Shown here one piece after another: positions 25,511 to 36,814 of a DNA stretch of 64,000 nt. The notes beneath the pieces are model-generated. The model was given only the letters and a program-made list of their open reading frames with translations. It had not been told where the DNA came from and did no database searches. Each line of letters begins with the position of its first letter. The stretch's first letter is position 1. The DNA comes from Zerene cesonia (Eukaryota; Arthropoda; Insecta; Lepidoptera; Pieridae): NCBI RefSeq assembly GCF_012273895.1, contig NC_052113.1:6252195-6316194 (forward strand), written 5' to 3'. The position numbers were made by a program, and so were the translations under genes.

Positions 25511-28503
25511 GACGATATTTGCAAATAGAATACTATAACTGTTAGTATAACTGTTTAGACATTCGATGTCTAGATGATGAAGAAGATGGCTCAAATATTA
25601 TTCTCATACATATAGGCAGTTTATCACAAGAACTCTATAATATTGCTAATGCACTTTAACTCTTTTATATTTAAACATGTAATTTGGTTTGTGCCCAAAC
25701 TTTAGTAATTAATAATTATACAATATATAAACAGTTGATGGATCATATAACAAAAACATACAGTATTTAACACCATCATTAAAAATTCATTGCAAATATG
25801 TTTTAATCAGATTAAAAAAAATATCGTGACCTTAAATTGAATGCAACACGCCCTGCTCACTACCGTGTATAGGTGACAAGCATATTTAGAGCTACCGTGT
25901 CAGGGTTATGAAGTCCATTATTTTTAGTGCGACGTTAAATACTACAATATAACATTAGAATTCAAAACCAACGCTCGAAAATATATAAATATAATTCTAG
26001 CTTACCTGAGAAAGATGGGATTACCTATTTGCAGTACAACACGTTTGAAACGGTCTAACTGTATTTTTACTTAATCGTATAATGCCAAAATAAATGAATG
26101 TATTATTAAATTATTTTAAAAACATCATACAAATTTTTAATGTACATTTATATTAATTAAATGAACCAATCTCGCATACATAAAAAACATAAAAAAACTT
26201 GTCCAAAAATACAGTATACGTAATATTTTTTAAAAACACAACTAATAATAATACATCTGCAGCCCTGTCTCGTACCCCTCACGTATACACACGACTCACG
26301 ATACACTCCGTGACTCAGCAATCCAGACAACTGCATCGCCCACCCGTCCATTGAATGCAATGTTTTATTTGTTAGAGAAATTAGCCTAACGCCACTCATG
26401 ACCAACGGTACCGTTGAAAGCCAATCAGTGTTCGCGATTTATTACCATATAAAATCGACTTAAAAGCTTATCTTATTGGATTTGAGATTGCAATATCCTA
26501 AATCATAAAGGAGTTATTGGATTACTCACTAAATTATTGTTATAAACCCTGTTTTAAAATTTTTGATTAAAAATTACAAATAGCTGAATATTCAATTTTA
26601 TATTAATTGCCAGTTACATGTAATTTGAGGTATAAGTTTTGGTATCGACTTTCTTTTAGTCATATAATAACCAATATCCATTCGCGCAGGCTAGCCAATG
26701 TGACTCTAGTACATTCGCTACATAAGTAGGCTTATAAATGTTTAGAAAAATTTATCGAAGTTTTAGTAAAGCAACACAATCTGATGTTGTTCCCTTAAGA
26801 TATTTATATAATAAAATAGGAGTCATTGTATAGTACATACTAACTGCATTACGTGTATGTCAATACCTCTCTAGGTTAACAAAAACTTATAACCTTCCAA
26901 ATATTTATTACATATTTCCAAAGTCTCACGTTGTCACATGTTTTTACATTTTTCAAGTATGAGGTCAACAAATCGTTAACATTGTATTCAAACTGTCAAC
27001 AATATTGTATTGTAAATAACTAACAAGGAAGTAATTCACCACACAAATGTATGTTACGTCAATATACAAAAGAAGGCAACAAATTCTTCTTAGTAACTTA
27101 GTAAGATATATTCGTTTTCACTTATTTTATAATATTATTGCCAATTCGGTTAATGAATGAGCAATAATAAGAATTATTGCAACAATAAATTCAATACCTT
27201 CTTCCTTATTTTCTTTTTTTATACATTATTTTTATTGCTATGTGAATATTAAGAGTAATTTTCTAAAGAAAAGTCGTATTATCCGGTGGCCACATACTGG
27301 CGCCCTACATACAACATGTGTTCTTTCATTGATCTCTTTAAAGAAATGTATTTACGATGCGATGTGTAATCAGAGAAATTGTTTTACCTTAAATATAGAT
27401 TTTCACTTGACGATCTGCAACAGAATATAAACGTCCTAAAGATTTATTCTATTTCAAATAAATACGGTCATTGATTCGTACTAACATTGAATTCCATCAT
27501 AAAATAGGAAAATGTAAGAAAAAAACTGAATCTGATCGATAATAAGTTTTTCGGCTAAGCAAAAATAGCTAGACAAACACATTTTAAAATAAAACCCATT
27601 ATACACTTTGGAAACAGCGTGTTAATCTCACAATAAATTAAATCGTTTTAAAGTAACTAACCAGAAATACAATATTGTATTCGTTTTCTGGTCAATAGAG
27701 TGGGTATATACTATGTATAGGAATATAACACTACGAGTTTAAATTGTTACACCGTTTTTACTGCCTTGTTTATTTTGATCTGGAACAATAACGCTTACAT
27801 CCAAATGCAATTTACAACAACACATGCACCTATTGGAATCAGTGTATATGATTATTTACCTACTAAATTAATTATGAAAGCACAAGCTTCATCTTGCTCA
27901 TTACTTTGCTCATAAACCCGTCGAGTTTGCTCGTAAAAACCGGGTGAATGATTCGATATGTTCACATTGTCATCGTACTGAGAAATGAATGTAATGGGAA
28001 CCAAATTAACGTTTATTATCATCGATATTATATTTTTACACATGATGAGGAAAGGGGCGAGAGACTTCGAACATTATGCCTACACGAAGCTTTGAACGGA
28101 GTATGATAGAATGGCTCACATTTAAAATTACTGCAATTTGATTGGATGTAATTCGGTAAACAACGATATGTTACGGCTACCTTCACGATATATCAATCGC
28201 AATGTGCAATATACTATCCGAATTTTATTCTCATATTAAATGTCATAGAAAAAAAAAATTGAGTTGTTTATTACGTCACTAAAACATAGCAAATTTTGTA
28301 TGACAATAAAAACTTTATTTACTAAAAAATAACATTTGAAATGGGTTAAATACGGAAATGAAACCTGACAAAAACAGCAACATCCATGCAGACGTCATGA
28401 AAACAGTAGCAAGATTATTCTTTTTCTTGATTATTATATACATTTTAGGTTACACATTCTGTTCGAAGAATGTGCAATCTTAATACATATATGTGTATTA
28501 AAA
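25511..28503. other. Non-coding DNA
   Basis: No gene recognised. A less AT-rich block at about 26250-26420 has no match I can name and no convincing exon borders. Confidence 0.45.
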
Positions 28504-28676
28504 CTAGCTGTGTCCCTTGGTTTCACCCACGTGCTATACATAAAGCCTAACAGCATATCTCAATAAATGGACTACTTGGCACAAAAAACAATTTCCAATT
28601 CAAACCAGAGAGATTGAGATTAGCGCGGTTAAATAAATAAACTCTTCAGCTTTGAATTATTATATAGCAGTATAGA
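28504..28676 (-). mobile_element. Helitron-like element, minus strand, diverged
   Basis: On the minus strand the element begins tctatactgctatata, continues through aagctgaagagtttattt and ctaatctcaatctctctgg, and ends gtgaaaccaagggacacagCTAG followed by T. This is the third sub-family here (ctgaagagtttgttt type); a plus-strand relative lies at 32408-32553. Confidence 0.6.
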
Positions 28677-30190
28677 CGCGTCGCGTTGTTCGTCAAACGG
28701 CATCCTATACTACTGAAACAATTTCAATTAAATGTTGAAATATTACATATACATAATATATAGTACCTTATAATATATAAGCTCTGGTTTATGATTGCGT
28801 GAATGGGGAATGAGAAAATATAAACAAAAACTACATTTGAATCGTCTTCTAACACACGTAGGTTTCTTTTAATACATATTTTGAGATCAATCAATGCAGA
28901 AAGAGTCTACGAAGTAAATACTAACTATCAATAGAAGTTTTTTAATGTCAATGCACAGATAACATAATACCTACTATACTATACTATACTAGATCGATGT
29001 CAGCTTTCATTTCTTTTTCGATGTCTCCTTCTTTACAAAAAGTTCGATATTTATGACCAATATCGTTAACGAACGAAAACTTTCAGGGTAATTTATTACC
29101 GGTGCATTGTTAGTCACTGGGAAAACCCTATTTGATTTAGGCTTCTTCGTTTAAACCACAGAGTGAACGAGAAACTCCTCGCTAATGGTTTCATCTCATA
29201 AGATGAGTCAAAACGGAAATCCGCGTCCCAATTAGACGTCACTAATGTAAACAAAGTTGTAACTTGAACTTCTTGGAGCGTAAAATTCGACTGATTGGTA
29301 GTGGCCTAATTACTATTGACTATTACGTCAATTGTACACGTTTTCACAGATATGAAGTTACAGTCATCGAAGCATTAGCTAACAAAACAGTCTCGAGTAT
29401 TCATTATTAATATAAGTAAATATCATACCTTATGTAACTACATACCTTTAAAGCATAATTCATTTCAATTTTGTATACTATTTCTTTACACAGTCATAAT
29501 TCTTTCTTTGTAATTTAAGAATGAATTAGAATCAGGAAAAATATCTTACACAAGAATTAAAAAAAAAAATATACGTCATAATGCATAGTGCCCTTTTTAA
29601 ATTTTGTCTATCATAATCTCAATCCAAAGATACATTCATTGATGAAGCAATATCATTGATGTCTAAGTTACATCAAAACAATGTACATAATGAACTTGCA
29701 ACTGGCGCCAGTAGCTGTCTGATTAGTATTCAGCTTACGTTCTGTGGAGGAAGTGGCACGGATAGACAGTTAGTTTAGAGTTAGCAACACTCGCTCGGAG
29801 ACCACACAGCGCTATAAAGCAGAGACAACCAAATTATTATCTGATGATTTCATACATTATATTAAGCATTGACACAATTATGTGGGTAAAATAATTAATT
29901 ATGATATTGTACGATAGCCTCACAAAATTATAATAAAAACTGAGACTGCTTGCATATGAACCACATTTCTTGACTATAACTACTATGAATAACATCAAAT
30001 ATGGTTAAAATCAGAGACAAACGTATGGAAACAGTATGGATATCTATATATCACCAACCATTCAAATGAATATTCATTAATCGAACAATATACGTGCATA
30101 TTATATCATTAAGATATTATATTACGACTTTTGAAATATATAGGATTTCTAGTATGTATTGTCAATTGTATTATGTTATTGTTTAGCAAT
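28677..30190. other. Non-coding DNA
   Basis: No gene supported. An (actat)n run lies at about 28972-28990. The block at 29700-29815 is GC-richer and contains a TATAAA word at 29813, but no exon can be tied to it. Confidence 0.4.
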
Positions 30191-30440
30191 TCGTGCTGTG
30201 TCTTGACTCCGCCGGATTATAAGAGGTATAGGGACTAGGCATTGGCCATAGCACAGATAATACTATACTGCCATAGACTATTGAGTAAGCTCATACTTAT
30301 GAAGACGATTATAATATCCAATAGAATCCGAATAGCCAGAGACTAAAGTCTCAAGCTATTCGGGGTCATGGTGAATTTTCTCTGTCGAGATTCACTATGG
30401 TCGCTGCAATTTCTACAAGAAAATGTATACTTAATACATT
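30191..30440. repeat. Structured GC-richer block with two stem-loops, unclassified
   Basis: At 30328-30363, CCGAATAGC pairs with GCTATTCGG, and after a 2x2 internal loop GAGACT pairs with AGTCTC around a 2-nt loop. A second small stem lies at 30371-30395 (GTGAAT with ATTCAC, inner CTC with GAG). The block is bordered by AT-rich DNA and directly precedes another interspersed repeat. It may be a SINE or a non-coding RNA remnant; identity unknown. Confidence 0.35.
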
Positions 30441-30484
30441 AAAAAAGAAATCTGACGATTTTACTTGTTTGAAAGCGCAAACAA

Positions 30485-30660
30485 AAGGCCCATTTCCTTT
30501 TTCTCACCTTTCCTAGTCCATTCCTTCTTTCCAGTCATCAATCAATATAAGAGATAAGGAAAGCCTTATCCCTTACCCCTTAAGTTCATGGGCGGTGGTG
30601 ATCACTGATCACCAGGTGAACCACCAGCTCGGTTGCCCGCTATGAGATAAAAAAAAAACA
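30485..30660 (+). repeat. 3' part of interspersed repeat with A-rich tail
   Basis: It opens aggcccatttcctttttctc, includes ttcatgggcggtggtgatc and gaaccaccagctcggttgc, and ends in an A-rich tail at 30648-30664. It is the same family as 25116-25510. The A tail suggests spread by retrotransposition. Confidence 0.6.
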
Positions 30661-30920
30661 AAAAAGTGTTACAGTATGTTTCCTGAGATTAGAAATCTTT
30701 TATTTTGTTCCTTAACAAGTATTTCACTTATTTAAACTTTACCGAATTTAATACATGTAATATATTTTAGGACAATATATTCAAAAAAAGCTAATCATAA
30801 TAATATATTACGATTAAATTTTTCTGTTTCTATTTTTGAAACAGATTAATGACAATTTTGTTTTGAAAATATGTACATAATATACATTTTTAAGTAAGTA
30901 TTTTTAGAAGACTTTAATGT

Positions 30921-30958
30921 GGGAGTCGAGCACGCTTCGGCACGAATTGGGCCAGCTC
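30921..30958 (+). repeat. 5' part of the same interspersed repeat, cut by a gap
   Basis: gggagtcgagcacgcttcgg followed by cacgaattgggccagctc matches the start of the repeat at 25116-25510 and then runs straight into N. The repeat probably caused the assembly break. Confidence 0.7.
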
Positions 30959-31958
30959 NNNNNNNNNNNNNNNNNNNNNNNNNNNNNNNNNNNNNNNNNN
31001 NNNNNNNNNNNNNNNNNNNNNNNNNNNNNNNNNNNNNNNNNNNNNNNNNNNNNNNNNNNNNNNNNNNNNNNNNNNNNNNNNNNNNNNNNNNNNNNNNNNN
31101 NNNNNNNNNNNNNNNNNNNNNNNNNNNNNNNNNNNNNNNNNNNNNNNNNNNNNNNNNNNNNNNNNNNNNNNNNNNNNNNNNNNNNNNNNNNNNNNNNNNN
31201 NNNNNNNNNNNNNNNNNNNNNNNNNNNNNNNNNNNNNNNNNNNNNNNNNNNNNNNNNNNNNNNNNNNNNNNNNNNNNNNNNNNNNNNNNNNNNNNNNNNN
31301 NNNNNNNNNNNNNNNNNNNNNNNNNNNNNNNNNNNNNNNNNNNNNNNNNNNNNNNNNNNNNNNNNNNNNNNNNNNNNNNNNNNNNNNNNNNNNNNNNNNN
31401 NNNNNNNNNNNNNNNNNNNNNNNNNNNNNNNNNNNNNNNNNNNNNNNNNNNNNNNNNNNNNNNNNNNNNNNNNNNNNNNNNNNNNNNNNNNNNNNNNNNN
31501 NNNNNNNNNNNNNNNNNNNNNNNNNNNNNNNNNNNNNNNNNNNNNNNNNNNNNNNNNNNNNNNNNNNNNNNNNNNNNNNNNNNNNNNNNNNNNNNNNNNN
31601 NNNNNNNNNNNNNNNNNNNNNNNNNNNNNNNNNNNNNNNNNNNNNNNNNNNNNNNNNNNNNNNNNNNNNNNNNNNNNNNNNNNNNNNNNNNNNNNNNNNN
31701 NNNNNNNNNNNNNNNNNNNNNNNNNNNNNNNNNNNNNNNNNNNNNNNNNNNNNNNNNNNNNNNNNNNNNNNNNNNNNNNNNNNNNNNNNNNNNNNNNNNN
31801 NNNNNNNNNNNNNNNNNNNNNNNNNNNNNNNNNNNNNNNNNNNNNNNNNNNNNNNNNNNNNNNNNNNNNNNNNNNNNNNNNNNNNNNNNNNNNNNNNNNN
31901 NNNNNNNNNNNNNNNNNNNNNNNNNNNNNNNNNNNNNNNNNNNNNNNNNNNNNNNNNN
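30959..31958. other. Assembly gap (1000 N)
   Basis: A run of exactly 1000 N, a placeholder next to a repeat. Confidence 0.99.
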
Positions 31959-32109
31959 GGTTTACCTTGTGTTTATTTTGTGAACAATCTTGTTGAAGAT
32001 TGATAGCATTCGAGCCTGACCTTCTTAATTTTTAAAACTAATACATATCACTATTACCAATGCCTGATCTATTTTTGACCTAATTCTCATTTTCACCTGA
32101 AATCGCCAA

Positions 32110-32182
32110 GCCCGGCTAGCTCAGTCGGTAGAGCATGAGACTCTTAATCTCAGGGTCGTGGGTTCGAGCCCCACGTTGGGCG
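32110..32182 (+). tRNA. tRNA-Lys (anticodon CTT), second copy
   Basis: Identical over all 73 nt to the gene at 11027-11099: same acceptor arm, A and B boxes, and CTT anticodon at 32143-32145. The flanks differ, so it is a dispersed gene copy rather than a recent large duplication. A TTTT terminator follows at about 32191. Confidence 0.97.
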
Positions 32183-32407
32183 AAAACACTCTTTTACTCT
32201 TAAAGAATTTTAATAGTAGATCTAAAAAACGCTCTTTGGTCCATGATACACTTTCATAGTGTACATTTCTTTTAATATTTTATTATAATCATTTTATTTC
32301 ACTCCATTTCTTAATTTTATGACGCATTTACTTAAAATTAAAATAAAAGGAAGAAAATATCTCCTTATGAAAACAGTTTTTAGTTATTTAAAGCCTTTTG
32401 TTATTAT

Positions 32408-32553
32408 TCTTTAGGCTGAAGAGTTTGTTTATTTGTTTGTTTAAACCTTAAACCTCTGAAACTACTGGACTATTTCAAAATAGAAATTAAAGTTTCTTAC
32501 CATTTTTTATACCATAGTTTATGTATAATATGATAATTGAAAGCTAAGGCTAG
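32408..32553 (+). mobile_element. Diverged Helitron-like element
   Basis: It opens tctttaggctgaagagttt, carries a tttgtttatttgtttgttt run, and ends aagctaaggCTAG followed by T. Same sub-family as the minus-strand element at 28504-28676, but decayed. Confidence 0.45.
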
Positions 32554-34195
32554 TTTTATATATTTTCAACAATGCTCGTGACTTCGTTCGAGAATCAGAT
32601 TTATTCACAAAAAATGCTACAATTCTCTTTAAGAAAAATTATCAAATTGTTCTTTATATCAGATACTTGATAAAAAATCACGACAAAATATTTCCACTAC
32701 ATAAATTTTATTCATGCCCTGTTATAAAATAATCAATATTCAATCCGTAATACAAAAAATAAAAAAAAAAACGTATTAAAAAAAATTATAACAAAATTCT
32801 TTCTAATAAGTCAATTTTTAAACGAAGTAAAAGCTATTGAAACGAGATAAGTTCGGTATGTGCCAAGTGATTTATTGTTGACATTAGGGCCCTTATCAAG
32901 CTCTGCTTTACTGCCTATAATATTTTAAATGGATATAGATAAAAACTGTCTTTATCAATTTGCTTTGTGCAACTGATGCAATATAGTTGAAAGTGCTTCT
33001 GTAAAATTTTAAACGAAGTAAAAAATGTTTCCATTATAATAATACCCAATAATAAAGTTTATGTCGAAGAAATCATGATATGAAAATGCGTCTTCTTCGT
33101 CCAAGAAATTTGATTTGAAGATGATCTACTTTAAATACATTTTCTAAATGCTTTTTAGAAAACAGAATAATGTGACGATAACGGTAGTGGTATTTTTTGT
33201 CAATTATTCAAAATAAAGTATTATTTACTTAAAACTAAAAATAAATATTATACATATGCTTCTACTGCTTACAAATTTTGTTTATTCCTTCGTATTTGGT
33301 AAAGTATGGTGTCTTCCGTTGTCCAATCTTATTGCAGGGTAAGTCACGTAACATATTCCTTGTTTTTTTCTTTCATAGATTTTCTCCCTTGTAGCGGTAA
33401 CAATTTATAACTGGTTTCTAAAAAAGGTGTTTATTTGATAAAAAATAAGGAAAGTTTTCATTAAACGTAGTCTTATAACAATCACTACTTATCATGTCAT
33501 TTGGTACAATGAGCTACTGGAAATCAGAAAAGAAAGTCAAAGATCAACACTGACCACAGCACCAGTCATCTATAATTACGACAAATTGACGGATGTCATT
33601 GCATATCGATTTTTTGCAGTTATAAAATAACAAATGCATGTGTCATTCGATCTGACTCACCGACAATGTCTGTCTGTACGTCCCTTCTATGATAACACTA
33701 TGATTAATTATGTAATAAATTATATTTGATTGTGTATTCACTTTCTGCATTTTTAATAAAAACTCGGTTTAAATTAAGATTTATGCACGTCAAATAATAT
33801 GGAGAAGAGTTTCTTGAATAGCTAACATATTTGAACCAATATGTTTTCTTAGCGTTATCATGTTTGTATCCACAAAATGTGCATATAGATATTATAGTAA
33901 GTAATAATAGACATCCATTGAATTTTTTATCATCTAAATTACTGTCTCAAAAAATTGAATCTATAATCTATGGTATTTATTTAGGGCACGTACATAAATT
34001 ACGTGAGGCAATTTTGAGGATTTTCTGTCCCCCTAAGGAAAACTTTCTTCGTAAGATCTCTTAAGATTTGGCTCACCCTCTACCCCCGTAATTAATCTTA
34101 CCTCACGTGAGATTTTCACTACATACCTAATGTATATCATAAAACAATTATTGAATAAAACGCATCATCACACAAAGCAGATTAAAATCTGTTAC
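32554..34195. other. Non-coding DNA
   Basis: No gene. Positions 33996-34112 contain an imperfect inverted pair (acgtgagg near 34000 and cctcacgt near 34102) that may be a decayed MITE. Confidence 0.4.
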
Positions 34196-34451
34196 NNNNN
34201 NNNNNNNNNNNNNNNNNNNNNNNNNNNNNNNNNNNNNNNNNNNNNNNNNNNNNNNNNNNNNNNNNNNNNNNNNNNNNNNNNNNNNNNNNNNNNNNNNNNN
34301 NNNNNNNNNNNNNNNNNNNNNNNNNNNNNNNNNNNNNNNNNNNNNNNNNNNNNNNNNNNNNNNNNNNNNNNNNNNNNNNNNNNNNNNNNNNNNNNNNNNN
34401 NNNNNNNNNNNNNNNNNNNNNNNNNNNNNNNNNNNNNNNNNNNNNNNNNNN
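34196..34451. other. Assembly gap (256 N)
   Basis: A run of 256 N. Unlike the 1000-base gaps, its odd length suggests an estimated size. Confidence 0.99.
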
Positions 34452-34570
34452 TCTTACTGATCGATTTTCTTCATACGATTACCGGATTCGAAACTGCGAT
34501 CCAAGTTCTCTTGGTGGTTACACCTACAAACTAACCTTTGAACTAATTGGGGTATTTTTTTTATCTGTAA

Positions 34571-34790
34571 TAGGGCAGCGCTTGACCACGATCTCGCCTG
34601 ATGGAAAGCTGATGTGTGCTAATCTGGAACGCGCTTCCCTATAAGGTACCTGTTCACTCTTCTTTTGAAGACCTCCAGATTGTACTCGTCGGGGAACACC
34701 GACTCAGGAAGCATGTTCCAATCCCTTGCGGTTCGAATAAAAAATGTGGAATCGAACCGCTTCGTCCGGGTACATGGAACGTCCACCAAA
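34571..34790 (+). repeat. Lepidopteran-type interspersed repeat, unclassified
   Basis: Landmarks: ctcgcctgatggaaagctga, aacgcgcttccctataagg, ttgaagacctccagattg, gaagcatgttccaatccctt and aaccgcttcgtccgggtaca. These match words I know from a dispersed repeat common in moth and butterfly genomes. It is GC-richer than its flanks and its frame is broken, so it is not a host gene. Confidence 0.55.
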
Positions 34791-35624
34791 TAGCATTACA
34801 ATACATTCTTTAATGTGAACACTTTATTATGTGAAATTTATTACTTAGCTACCTTCTCGTTTGGTCAAAGATTACGATCCATTAAATCTGAGTGCACATA
34901 GAAGTTAATTAAAGTTAACTATAGTACATATAACTAAATTTCATCTACATTGGTTGCTGTTGCTTTTTACGTGTACGCAAAGATGTTAATAAATATAGGC
35001 TTTATTATAACTATCAGAAAAATCCTTCTATATAAATTTTTATTAAATAACGATTACTTTAGAATTGAAATCGCTGTATAGTAATGATTTAGACTTTAAG
35101 GAAAACTTTATGATAGCAGACTGAATAGCTCGATCTTGTTTCCGAAATTTTTCTTACAAAATACATCATTAAGAAAGGCCACTTATTTCACATTCGTATT
35201 ATTTTGAAGAACGTGCTGCCATTACGTTAGAGTGGATTACTAGCATTATAAAGAGAGTTAAGTTTAAAGCTCATTAGCAGACTTCGATTTGTTTTATCTG
35301 ATTATAGTAGAAGACTGAGTATCAAGGTACGTAGGTACTCATTAATTATTTAAAAGTAAAGTATTTTAATAACATAATATACAATACGAGCTTTTTCTCA
35401 ATGATGTGCTGGAGTCCACCTAGAGACAAATAAAAATTACTTAAAATCGGTTCAAGGTTTATGGGCGTCCAATAACAAACACACGCACAGAAAAAATAAT
35501 ACATAATTAATAAAAATAAACAAACGTACATCAATTCTTCGAAAAGTCCTAATCCTCATGAGTTTCCAACAGCAAATTATTTATTCAGGATAAAATAAAT
35601 ATAGAGGAACCTGTGAACATTCTG
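34791..35624. other. Non-coding DNA
   Basis: Nothing recognised. Confidence 0.5.
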
Positions 35625-35735
35625 AATTAGCGCCATCTAACAGCTAATGACTAACCTTTTAAGCAAACATGGTCATGACTTAATAATCATTTCCATGTTG
35701 TGGTTTAAAACTCATTGCGTAGATGGCAGTATGAG
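35625..35735. repeat. Possible short MITE
   Basis: tagcgccatcta near 35629 and tagatggcag near 35720 form an imperfect inverted pair around about 110 bp. The boundaries and target duplication are not clear. Confidence 0.35.
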
Positions 35736-35845
35736 CAAAAGTTTTTGTAACAAATATGCATAATTAAAATAATATATAATATTGACGACTAAAACAGTTC
35801 ATACTCGAGTAATATATACAACTGAATAATGTATTTTAATTGTAA

Positions 35846-36053
35846 CTAGCTGTGACCCGCGGTCGAAACCGCGTAAGTCCGTATCCCGTAGGAATATGGG
35901 TATAAAAAGTGCCTATGTGTTATTTCAGTTGTCCAGCTATCTACGAAGCAAATTTCATTGCAATCGGTTCAGTAGTTTTTGCGTTAAAGAGTAACAGACG
36001 CACGCATACATATGCATCCATCCTCACAAACTTTCGCATTTATAGTATTATTA
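35846..36053 (-). mobile_element. Short non-autonomous Helitron-like element, minus strand
   Basis: On the minus strand it starts near aataatactataaatgcga, passes through accgattgcaatgaaattt and ctacgggatacggactta, and ends in CTAG (complement of 35846-35849). Same family as 11626-11823 and 44586-45002. Confidence 0.7.
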
Positions 36054-36160
36054 TTCGCCAATAGATGTCAGGAAGAATCATAATAAATTGGGACTAATCA
36101 AACGCAAGTAAGTTTAAGTCGATAAAACACGAATATGACATTTTCTAAAAAAAAATTCTA

Positions 36161-36300
36161 GCTAGATCGATTTATCGCCCCCGAAACACCCTATATACTA
36201 AATTTCATGAAAATCGTTGGAGCCGATTCCGAGATTCCAATTATATCGTTGGAGCCGATTCCGAGATTCCAATTATATATATAGAGTTGCTCGTTTAAAG
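36161..36300 (+). mobile_element. RTE-like LINE 3' tail with internal 32-bp tandem duplication
   Basis: The words tagatcgatttatcgccc, ctaaatttcatgaaaatcg and ggagccgattccgagattcc are typical of RTE-class LINE 3' ends in moths and butterflies. Positions 36213-36244 and 36245-36276 are identical 32-bp units side by side. No coding remains. Confidence 0.6.
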
Positions 36301-36363
36301 GTATAAGATATACTTTAAATTTTTACTTAAAATACATGATATTTTTTTAAAGATGATATCGTC

Positions 36364-36436
36364 GCCGAAATAGCTCAGTTGGGAGAGCGTTAGACTGAAG
36401 ATCTAAAGGTCCCCGGTTCAATCCCGGGTTTCGGCA
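36364..36436 (+). tRNA. tRNA-Phe (anticodon GAA)
   Basis: A 73-nt cloverleaf. The acceptor GCCGAAA pairs with TTTCGGC, with A as the discriminator. The A box (tagctcagttggg), the anticodon loop with GAA at 36397-36399, and the B box (ggttcaatccc) are all intact. A T-run (36442-36447) terminates pol III transcription. It lies about 300 bp from, and convergent with, the tRNA-Gly gene. Confidence 0.97.
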
Positions 36437-36743
36437 ATTGCCTTTTTTGTAACTAGATATTTAACTTTAATATCATATTATTGTTAATACATAATAATAA
36501 TTTATTTAATTATACAGTATATATATTATACTTATATATTATTTAAAATATAAATATATTTCCTCAAAATTGTATCTCTTTAAAGTCTTGTACATAACTA
36601 AATCTGTCTTATATTTTACAATGTTTACAATGATCAAATCTATAAACTAAAATATAAACACACGTAAAAAAATGTAAATAAAATCAGAATCTAAATATAA
36701 AAAGCAATAGATACATTTTAATAAATTGTTAAAAAAAAAATTT

Positions 36744-36814
36744 TGCATCGGCCGGGAATCGAACCCGGGCCGCCCGCGTGGCAGGCGAGCATTCTACCAC
36801 TGAACCACCGATGC
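36744..36814 (-). tRNA. tRNA-Gly (anticodon GCC)
   Basis: A 71-nt gene on the minus strand. The acceptor GCATCGG pairs with CCGATGC; the D arm is ttcagtggtagaat; the anticodon GCC is the complement of 36780-36782; the T arm holds ggttcgattcc. Downstream on the minus strand a long T-run (complement of 36731-36744) is the terminator. Convergent with tRNA-Phe at 36364. Confidence 0.97.
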
